Shown one piece after another: positions 55,400-64,000 of a DNA stretch of 64,000 nt. Position 1 is the stretch's first letter. Every line of letters begins with the position of its first letter. A model generated the notes under the pieces. The model did not search any database and was not told the DNA's origin. It saw nothing but the letters and a program-made list of their open reading frames with translations. Source of the stretch: Apus apus (lineage: Eukaryota > Chordata > Aves > Apodiformes > Apodidae). Made by a program: the position numbers and the translations under genes. The stretch spans positions 5,557,001 through 5,621,000 of the forward strand of contig NC_067296.1 in assembly GCF_020740795.1 (NCBI RefSeq). The letters run 5' to 3'.

Positions 55400-58300
55400 T
55401 GACACAGGCAGGGAGGTTGCAGGTGATTATGTCTATAGTCCAGGGTCATTTGCATGCTTTCTCTTTACTGCTCAGAGAGTGAAGAGCAAGTAATAACAGC
55501 AATAATCTGCCAGAGCGAATGACAAATTTGCTTTGCAAGGTGAACTTCTCTTTCCCTTTGCAGTTGCATTTTTTCCTCCTACTCCACAATGACAACCATT
55601 AATACCTTCTCACCCTGCCTGCTTGGGAAGATTTATCTTTTTTGCTATTTTCTTTTGCTTTGATTATCAGCCTTTTTCTCCTTTGTTACTCACACCTGCT
55701 AGCATTAGCAGGGCAGTTCATGCTTCAGTCCCTTGCAAACATCACAGCTTGACATCAAGCACACAGAGCTGTTCCCACTCTGTTCCTGTGCTCTGGAACA
55801 AGGTGAGGGTCTTCCCTGGGGTGCTGCATGTGCTGGCAGCTGTTTTCATTCTGGGAACAAGGGTTGTGAAAGCCCCAGTAAAAAGAACACGTAGCCTTGG
55901 TGCCAAGAAGACCAGCACAGTTCAGAAGAGTGAAAGCTGAGGTGCCAGCACGAGTTCCACCTGCCAGATTTTTAGTATTGACTTTATAACACCCAGAATT
56001 GATGGAGACCCAAACGTCCCTCTTGGAGCTTGCATGACTTGATGCTGGGAAGAAGTTCCAGCAGGTGAGGTGACTCAATCTGCCTGCTGCAGAATACCTT
56101 CCCCTTGCACCAGAGCACTCCTCACAACCATCAGTGGCAGAGAGAGATTGCAGGGAAGGACAGCACCTAATGTACCTGTGCCCACACATGCAGGGGGTTG
56201 AAAGTATTCAGTGCTGGTCTAACTCTCTGCCATTGCCTGTTTGCTTCTTGCCAAGGTGAGAAATCAGCACTGTGATTGTGGCTGACTTCTTGGTGAAGCA
56301 ATATCCTCCTTCCAAACTCTGTGCTCTCAGAAATATGTGACCCAACAGCTGGAATGGTTTGAGTGAGCTCAGCACACCAAATGACTCCGTGGAGTTAAAT
56401 AACAGTCACTCTGTACCCAGACAGATGTGCACCACCTCTGAGCTCTCCCTGCTTTGAGGGCTTCAAGGGCTTTGGTATCAAATCAGGACCAGGACAATTG
56501 AAAGAGAAGTGAAAAAGGATTGAATGGACCAAAGCAGAAGCTTGAGCTGACTCTGAACTGAGCATCTGACCAGCCCCTCCTAGTGTGATCCTGAAACAGA
56601 ACAGCAGATGTGAAGAGAAGCAAGAACTATTGCCTTCCTCCAGTTGTAAAAAGAAATGGCACCAGCCTGTTCATGGGGAGAGGAGCTGCCATATAGGTCA
56701 GGTAGGTGTATCACATGTATCATCCGCTCCTCAACTCTGGAGAAGGGGATGTTTGGGTAGCACAGAGCAGGTTTTCCAAAATCCCTGTACAGGTGCACAC
56801 AGCTGCACTCCATCCCTGCAAACTGAAGAGGGATTTCTCTTTGCTTTTTTGAAACAATCTGTTCTTGTTCTCTCATCTGTGAGGCCGGTTGCACCGATTT
56901 TTCAGCACGACTTGTTTTTCTTCCACTGTCTTGTTGCTACACGGGCTGAAGAGATGAATCAGACCACGTTAAACCACTTGAGAGCTGGTGCCATTTCAAG
57001 GATTATCCCATAGTGTGGCTCTGAGCTAATTCTCTCTTCCCCTGGCCCATCACCTGACATGGAGCTGCTGTATTCTCAGCTATCAGTTCTCCTCTCCAGT
57101 CCCCACCAGTCCTGGGAGAGCCCCACACAACTGTTCTCTCTGGTTTGCTTTTACCTCAGAGATGTGGTGGTGACTAACTTACTACAAATGCCCTAATGGT
57201 TAATTAAACAGAACTGCCTAAGATCAGAAGTTACATTTTTTGCCTAGGTTTGCCATCTTAGAGGCAAGACGGGACACATTTTGGGTCAAAAGTCTTATAC
57301 CAAGTGGCAGAACTAAGGAACATTATAAATAAGTTGATCATCAGTCATGTTATTTCATTGTCCATTACTGGTGCATATACAGGGACTTTCATTCCTACAT
57401 TCTTTGCAAAAAAGCAATCATTTCTGTGGAAAGCAAGCAAACAATGAGATGAGGAAAATAAGATTTGGCCCATGTTGCCAGTTTCTTTTAAGGAAGGACC
57501 CAAAACCTAAACCCAGCAGATGTGGTGACACTTGCCATTAGAAAATTATGAGAGACTTGATTTCTCCACCTTGGAAGGATAAAGTGCTGGGATTTGGATC
57601 TTCAGATCCTCCAGGCTTAGTCACTAGAACATCAATAGATGTCCTGGGGACAGTTTTCCCTTGAGGAATTTGGATTGGTAGGAAGCTGAATACAAGCATT
57701 TATCAAAATAATCTCAGGGAGTCCCTCTGGATGAGAGCACAGTTTGCACTCTGAGTCTGAAGCCGGAGATCAGATTAAAAATGGAATAAATCAGCAATTC
57801 AAAGTGTGCAAGGAAGTGCCATCTGAAAGGACTGTTTCGGAGAGTGAAAAGCCTGTTTGAAAAGCCTGGTTAATCTTCAGACTGAGAAGAAGAAGAACAA
57901 ATGTCACCAGCCTGGGAGGGGTGTGTGTGTCGGGTGAGCTGTGCAGGGAGATGCGCTCGAGGAGCCCAGACCTGTCTGGCTCTGTCTCTCCTAGCAGAGC
58001 TGCTGGAGCGTTTCCTCATCTCTCAAGTGAACTGCCAAGAGTTTCAGCCAGATGTCAGCACATTACACTCAGCTGCAGGCTTGAGAGTTGCTGGTGCCTG
58101 AATTTCTGGCTCTCTAAATACCACCTCCTGCCTCTTCCAGCCCCAGCAGACGGAGCTCGAAAGCCAGCAGTGAATCTGAGTCATGAAAGGAGCTCATCTT
58201 GGTTCTTACCACTCTCATTTGGGTTTGGAAAGGAGCCTTGGCTGGAGGGTTACACTGCACGTTACAGCCAAAACCACCCAACAGGGAGGGAGAGCCAGCC

Positions 58301-59285
58301 TCAGTCCTGCCCCTGCCACCCGCTCACAGGGACCAGGCTCACGAGGGTCCTTCAGCTGCCAATTCTTGGGTGCTGGTGCCCCAAGCAGGACCCCACTCCT
58401 GACCTTTGGAAGTGCTGAGACCTTCGTGCTCTGGGACAAAGAGGCAGCACAGGAAAGGGTCTGTGAACACCCACCCTCTGCTCAGAGGGCTCTGGTGCCT
58501 GCTCCAGTGATGTCCCCTCCCAGCAGGACAGGCTGGGTGTTGGTCTGTTCCCTGTGACTTGTTTTCCCATCAGAACCCAAATGCTGCTATGACTGCTCAC
58601 CTTGGGAAAGTGCTTTGAAAGCTCATAATAAACAGACTGTGAGTGAGACATCTTACCTCACATGTAGAGGGAGGGAGGGTGTGTTTCCAGCAAGGGCTGA
58701 AAAATGAAAGCAGTTGCTACTAATTGTCACCTGGCTGAATAATAACGTGCAACCTGAGGATGAAAAGACCTTGGTGCACAAGGATCTCATACGTGTGCAA
58801 TGAAAGGTCATAAACAGGACTCACTGCAAAGACATGCAGGAAATACTGCCATGCAAAGCAGAGGAGAAATGCAGGAAGAACTGCAGAAGCTAAGGATGGC
58901 TTGGATCTGGAGAAGGGCTTCATCCTGAGCTCTGTCTCTATGTAATTTGGGTGCTGGCAAGATGGCCATTTCTGCCTGTTGAGTCCATTTTCCCTTGGAA
59001 ACCCACTTGCACCTCATAGGCTTTGGAAAAAAACCTTCCCTTTTTTTTTCTTTTTCTTTTTCTTTTTTTTTTTTTAATAACTATCTTCCTGCTTTATCAT
59101 TTCACAAGGGGCTGAAGCCAAGGGGTCAGCGTGGTGCTGGTGACAGCCCCAGAGCCACCGCGGGCTGCTGGCACCCCCTGCTTGTGGCTCATGGGCTGAA
59201 CTTTGCTGAACCACTGCTTGATGGGCTGGGGGGGCTGGGGGTCCCCCAACCTGCCTGTTTCTACTCCAAATAGGTAGTGCCACTT
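55400..59285. other. Intergenic region between divergent GHRH and MANBAL
   Basis: No gene is supported. The sequence is mixed, with a short GT run at about 55384-55397 and a T-rich stretch at about 59038-59075. Distal GHRH regulatory sequence could lie here, but nothing identifies it. Confidence 0.5.
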
Positions 59286-59289
59286 GTGC

Positions 59290-59722
59290 TGGGGGAGAGG
59301 AGGAAGGGAAGGGGAAGGGAAAGGGAAGGAAAGAGGAAAGGAAAGGGAAAGAGAAAAGGAAAGGGAAAGAGGAAAGGGAAAGGAAAGGGAAAGAGGAAAG
59401 GAAAGGAAAGGGAAAGAGGAAAGGAAAGGAAAGGAAAGGAAAGGAAAGGAAAGGAAAGGAAAGGAAAGGAAAGGAAAGGAAAGGAAAGGAAAGGAAAGGA
59501 AAGGAAAGGAAAGGAAAGGAAAGGAAAGAGGAAAGGAAAGGAAAGGAAAGGAAAGGAAAGGAAAGGAAAGGAAAGGAAAGGAAAGGAAAGGAAAGGAAAG
59601 GAAAGGAAAGGAAAGGGGAAGAGGAAAGGAAAGGAAAGGAAAGGAAAGGGGAAGAGGAAAGGAAAGGAAAGGAAAGGAAAGGAAAGGAAAGGAAAGGAAA
59701 GGAAAGGGGAAAGGGAAAGGAA
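59290..59722. repeat. (GGAAA)n purine microsatellite, about 430 bp
   Basis: GGAAA pentamers, interrupted by GGGAAA and GAGGAAA variants, make one strand almost pure purine. Both strands show long Lys/Glu/Arg/Gly or Ser/Phe/Leu/Pro open frames because the repeat unit contains no stop; these are not genes. It may form triplex DNA and is likely length-variable. Confidence 0.97.
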
Positions 59723-60690
59723 CTGTGCAGTGTTGGTTGCAATCTAAGTGTGGATTTTCCCCTTCAGACAGTGAGGAGCAGGATGGTGTGCACAGACAGC
59801 AGCCCCGCCCAGCTCAGTGTACTGGTAGGACTGGGAAGAATTTAATCTGGCCATTTCATCCAGACTGATAGGATCTCTCCTGACATTCACAAGAATTATT
59901 TCTCCCTCCTCAGTGTTTTTGTGTCCTAAATAGTCGGAGTTTGGGAGCGGAAGGGGCAGAATTTACTGCCTTTCCTGAGCTCTGGGCTTACCCCTGAGAC
60001 AGAACAGCCACTCACAAGGCAGGGGAAGCACTGGGAATTATTTAAGAGTGATGTTTTCCTTAGGATTTTTATGCTAGAAGAATTCCTTTGTACAAGTGGC
60101 TCTGTCCTCTGCAACTCACAGCCACGTGCATTCTCCAGTTGTCTGTAACCTCTTCTGCACTAAGACAGATGAAAGGTTTTTAATCCAATTGCTCAAAACC
60201 TTTGAAATTGTTTTCATTCATACCCATTTCATTCAAATGCTTGGTAACAGCCTAGAAAATCCCTTTATTACAAATGCCATGCCTTACTCCCTCAGTAGGT
60301 AAGTAACCAGAAGTTATTTAGGCAGCAAAACTAACCCGTGCTTCTGCTATTTCAGGGTTAGGGAAAAGGCAAAACAAATCAGAATCTTTAAATACCACAA
60401 AGGAACAACAACAAAAAAAAAAAGAGCACAAGCCATTTTTGCCTTTTGTAGGTCATCTTATCGAGACATCTCCACTTCAGAGCTGGGTACTGAAGCGGGA
60501 CACTAAAAACGACCCAAGCGTCCTCAGCAAGAGGCAAAGCCAGAGGGAAACGTGTTCCCTGCTGCCGCCACGGCTCCCAGGGCGCAGACCCAAGCCTGGC
60601 AGGTGAAGTGAAACCCCCCGGGGCCGAAGCCCCCGCTGTTGAGGGCAGGGATTAAGCTCCTCGCACTGTTTTAAGGGGCCGGACCCGGCT
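59723..60690. other. Spacer before the MANBAL promoter
   Basis: Nothing recognisable is seen up to about 60530. After that GC and CpG content rises toward the MANBAL promoter. A short A-run lies at about 60410-60424. Confidence 0.5.
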
Positions 60691-60907
60691 CTGGCCGTGG
60701 AGACTGGGGGGTGGGCACCTCCAAAGCACCTTCGGGGACAACCTGGGGAGGGGAGGGACCCTCCGCTCCAGCCCCGAAGGCTCCCGCGCCTCCCGCAGGC
60801 CGCCCATAGCAACGCGGCAGCCGGGCGGTTGCTAGGGCCGGGGCGGGGAGCACTTCCTGCCGGGCTGGAGGCACTTCCGGCGCGGTGCGGCCTGCAGGAG
60901 AGGGGCG
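60690..60907 (+). promoter_or_regulatory. MANBAL: MANBAL CpG promoter and noncoding exon 1
   Basis: This is a CpG-dense stretch with a GTTGCTAGGGCC box (about 60827-60838) and two ETS-type CACTTCC sites (60851 and 60872, the second CACTTCCGG). There is no TATA box. A consensus donor GGGGCG|GTGAGC ends at 60907 and would close a 5' UTR exon whose start is not defined. ETS-driven housekeeping promoters look like this. Confidence 0.7.
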
Positions 60908-61067
60908 GTGAGCGGGGCCGGGGCGGGGATCCGGGGGGTCCTGGGGGGGCTGCGGTGACCGGGCTCTCTTGGGAAGGGGCGGGCAGTGTCTGCGGCATTC
61001 CCGGGAAGCGGCGGGGAGAGCCCCGGGAGCCGGGCTGGCGCTGCTCTGCCCGGGCCTCAGCAGGGGC

Positions 61068-61170
61068 CTGGTCCCGGCTCAGAGGGGCCCTGGTCCCGGC
61101 TCAGAGGGGCCCTGGTCCCGGCTCAGAGGGGCCCTGGTCCCAGCTCAGAGGGGCCCTGGTCCCGGCTCAC
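61068..61170. repeat. 22-bp tandem repeat, about 4.7 copies
   Basis: Units begin CTGGTCCC at 61068, 61090, 61112, 61134 and 61156. They are identical except for CCCAGCTC instead of CCCGGCTC in the fourth. It is a GC-rich minisatellite in MANBAL intron 1, 160 bp past exon 1. Confidence 0.95.
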
Positions 61171-62008
61171 AGATCCCCCTGCAGCCGGTACCAACTGGCC
61201 CAGCACCTTCTAAGTCATGTCAGCCATCCAGCTCCAGCTTTGCTGCTTCTTTTTTGCCTCATCGTTTGGCGGAGCCTGTCTTGTGCTGCACCAATACTTC
61301 TGCTCTTCCTACTCCAAAAGGAAGCTAATAAATATTCCTTGAAGTGCTCCTGTGGCTTCCTCCTCTGTGAATTACTTATAGAGTGAGAGGTATGGAGATG
61401 CCAGCTGGGAAAAACAGGGCCATAGAAAGACAGGTTTGAGGCTGCTCTGTTGAGATGGTGAGTTGATGGCCCTGGGAACACAGGGTTCTGGATCCCAAGG
61501 AGCCTGCAGCCCCTCACTGGCTCAGCCCTCCAGCTCCAGCTTGGAACCAGGGCCTCTTGTGTGGGGGTAACTTGCTGCCAAGCCCTAAGAGAGACAAAAC
61601 TGACTATTTTTAAACATAAAAGATAAAACCAGCTTTTGTAGTGCAGTGCAACTGTTTGTGACCTACTTCTGGTGTGATGTTCCAGGGGGGTGGCCAGGCT
61701 GGGGGCTTGGCTGCTGTGGCTGCTGTGCATGCAGGGCTGCTCTGCTAGGAGCAGCTGGAGCACAGAGTCAGGTCTCATGGGGTTGTGCTTAAAATGGTGG
61801 TGGCAGTTGCTGCCAGCCTGCCTGAGAGCTCTCAGTGCTGGTCACATCACCTGGGGTTTGTTAGAAAAGTATTAATAGCCCTCAAGGGAGGTGAAATAGA
61901 AAAGGGGAAAGGAGGGGAGACCTGCAGAAGATGAGGATTCTTTTTCTTTTATTTTTTTTCGTTGTACCAGTTCCTTTTCCTGATGTGTTTCTGCATGTTG
62001 TGTTTCAG

Positions 62009-62057
62009 GTGTGTGAATCAGGATTATCAGGAGGAGTTTGTCCTGAGAAAACTCCAG
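62009..62057 (+). other. Exon-like 49-nt segment in MANBAL intron 1
   Basis: A long pyrimidine-rich tract and GTGTTTCAG precede 49 bases ending CTCCAG|GTGAGG. Both splice sites are good. It lies between MANBAL noncoding exon 1 and the first coding exon, so it could be an alternative 5' UTR exon. No coding similarity is recognised. Confidence 0.35.
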
Positions 62058-62439
62058 GTGAGGAAAGAAGCAACATCTCTCCCTGTTTGAGGGGGAGCTG
62101 GGGGGACAAGAATAATGTTTTCCTGGAGATGTCCCAGTGAATAAAGCCAAGATCAAATGCAACTCAAGGCTGCAGTTTTCCATGGAGCTGCTTTTTGCTT
62201 AGGAACTGCTGCCTTAGAGGGGTGAGGGAGAGGGTATTGGAAGAGTCAAAGCACTCAGGGATGAGCTGCCTTTATTCTTGCTTTGCTGACACCTTCCTGT
62301 GTCCAGGGCAGCTTTTCTGTCTGTGCTGGGACTCACTGAGCCTGAGTGGCTCAGCATGTTATTCTGGCTTCATAGACAGGTCCCACCCAGCCCTTGCTTG
62401 TTGGATTTGAATCAGAATTTGAAATTTTTTCGTTTTTGC

Positions 62440-62690
62440 TGAAGTTCAGACCTGGAAGGGACCACGAGAGGTCACCCATTCTTATCACCTGATTCAAAGG
62501 CAGGATTAAATGTACCCACACCCCATCCCAGGCAGATGTGTAGCTGATCTGTCCTCTGAATCACCAGGAACAGGGATCCCACAGTCTGAATTCCTGTGGC
62601 TGCTGGTCCCTGCAGTTGGGAATTTTTCCTTGTCTTTTAGAATTTAAAATAAGATCCTGTATTTCAGCTGAATTAAAACAAAATCATTAT
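62440..62690 (-). mobile_element. Ancient CR1-like LINE fragment, antisense
   Basis: GACCTGGAAGGGACCACGAG and a following GAGGTCACCC-type stretch, then CCCACAGTCTGAATTCC and TTTTTCCTTGTC, follow the order of the antisense 3' region of old CR1 elements. It is much more diverged than the other CR1 copies in this window. Recognised by eye only. Confidence 0.55.
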
Positions 62691-63758
62691 TCCTTGTAAT
62701 TGACATATCACTTGCTTTAGTGTGTCCTCAAATGACATTTGCCTGTTGTGCAGCAGCCCTGGGCTGTGGATTCATTCTCCTTTACTCACGTTTTACTCTA
62801 AATTTACCACCTCTCTAAACTGGGCCATGGGTGCAGAGAGCAGGAATCTCTTCCTGGCCTGGGAAATCCAGAGCCTGCTTTGGAGGTGGTTTCTGGGAGG
62901 CAGATGTCTGCCATCCCCCTGGGACCTGTGTGCAGCACAGTCTCACCCCCAGGTTTGGCCATGCAGAGGAGCAGTCAGTGCTGGGGAGTCGAGCTGACCT
63001 GATGAGCACAGCCCAGGATGGCACAGGTTGGGAAGGCTGAGTCAGATGGGAATCACAAGGGAACCCTGACTTTCTGTGGCCTGCCCCAGCAATTGTGGCA
63101 GGAAAGTTCTCCCTTATCCTGGAAAGCCATTAGTCATTCACAGAATTGACAACTCCATTAGCAAGAGATCAAGGGAGGAAGAAGGGACAGACTCGTGGCT
63201 GAGGAACTGGCTTGGGGCCCAGGAGATCAATGTGTAACTGCCACAACCTGCCTGGGAGACCATCATGGGCATGTGGGGTTTGGTGTAACACACAACCCAT
63301 CCCTTTCTCCTCAACACACCTGCCTTCCCTGTGGTTTCTTGAAGTGCTGGTTGGTTTTTTACACCATGAACACCAGGAGGCTGTGACCACACGTGCAGTG
63401 TAAGTGAAAATTAATAACACCCTGCATGCCTGATTGACTGCAGGGAGAAGGATATTCTGGCTTATTTAGCCAGAATTATTTATTTCCCTTATTGTTTCAT
63501 GAGTATTGCTCATCTTTTGCTTGCCTTCCCCTCCCCTGCAAACAGATGAATACCAGCATTTGAGGAGTATTTTATTGGGTAGGTGGGAAAACAGGGATGT
63601 AAAGAAAATGCAAATTTGGTTTCCCTCTTTGTTGTTAGTTCTGTAGATCAAGGGTGTCTTCAGAAACCTGCCTGTCATTTCTTGGTAATGGAAAGTGAAT
63701 ACCAGAAAGCATGATGCAAATAATTACTCCTCTTATTTTTTTTTTTTCCCCCTGGTAG

Positions 63759-63955
63759 TGACCAGTCTTCTGGAGAGCACTAGAGGAGGAGGAGGTGCAC
63801 TCACCATGGCTGCTGAGCTGGATTTCTCCCCACCTGAAATCCCTGAGCCCACCTTCATGGAGAATGTGCTACGTTATGGACTCTTCTTTGGAGCCATCTT
63901 CCAGCTCATCTGTGTGCTGGCCATCATCCTGCCAGTCTCCAAGTCCCACAAGACA
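63759..63955 (+). CDS. MANBAL: MANBAL first coding exon (CDS from 63806; gene cut by window edge)
   Basis: The acceptor is a T/C tract ending CTGGTAG. After 47 untranslated bases, ATG at 63806 opens 50 codons to a donor ACA|GTAAGC. The sequence [20 protein letters not shown] with a single hydrophobic segment (about residues 24-42, [19 protein letters not shown]) is the hallmark of MANBAL (mannosidase beta-like), a small membrane protein of about 85 aa and unknown function. Despite the name it has no glycosidase domain. The Lys-rich C-terminal part should lie in the next exon beyond 64000. The promoter is 2.9 kb upstream. Synteny predicts SRC next. Confidence 0.95.
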
Positions 63956-64000
63956 GTAAGCAGTGCTCCTCTGGATGGATGTAGAGGGAAAATAGGATGG

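Noticed and set aside
59277-59868. Long Lys/Glu/Arg/Gly open frames (plus) and a Ser/Phe/Leu/Pro frame (minus)
   Set aside because: They are translations of the GGAAA repeat, whose unit contains no stop codon in these frames. There are no domains and no splice context.

Overview
The window looks like avian nuclear DNA. It carries CR1 LINE fragments, one probable retroviral solo LTR, short introns with GT-AG junctions, CpG-island promoters and long A/G-rich microsatellites. Three protein genes can be read exon by exon: RPN2 (+), GHRH (-) and the start of MANBAL (+). This order and these orientations match the vertebrate block RPN2-GHRH-MANBAL-SRC (human chromosome 20q11.23), recalled as established knowledge. 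SRC would lie beyond the right edge.

Layout. About 1-23.7 kb: no gene I can support. It holds GC-rich spacer, a CpG-rich patch near 6.5 kb, small microsatellites and a minus-strand CR1 tail at 16.65-16.89 kb. 23.78-24.41 kb: a probable solo LTR in sense orientation just upstream of RPN2. 24.64-25.95 kb: the RPN2 CpG-island promoter, with a perfect 30-bp triplication that carries three CCAAT boxes. 25.59-45.71 kb: RPN2, 17 constitutive coding exons plus one 48-nt cassette exon, 633 (or 649) aa, with CR1 copies in introns 3 and 8. 45.7-50.1 kb: intergenic. 50.13-55.30 kb: GHRH on the minus strand, with TATA box, noncoding exon 1, three coding exons and poly(A) signal; it encodes a 108-aa precursor. 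55.3-60.7 kb: intergenic, with a 430-bp GGAAA-type tract. 60.8-64.0 kb: MANBAL CpG promoter and noncoding exon 1, a long intron 1, and the first coding exon (50 residues), cut by the window edge.

How the genes relate. RPN2 encodes a non-catalytic subunit of the ER oligosaccharyltransferase and MANBAL a small membrane protein; both have housekeeping-type CpG promoters. Between them sits GHRH, a TATA-driven neuropeptide gene, convergent with RPN2 and divergent from MANBAL. No shared pathway is evident; the linkage is ancient synteny. I found no convincing undescribed multi-gene system. The most useful observations are the complete small GHRH gene, its PACAP-like internal Gly-Lys-Arg site, the RPN2 cassette exon, the NF-Y triplication and the LTR beside the RPN2 promoter.
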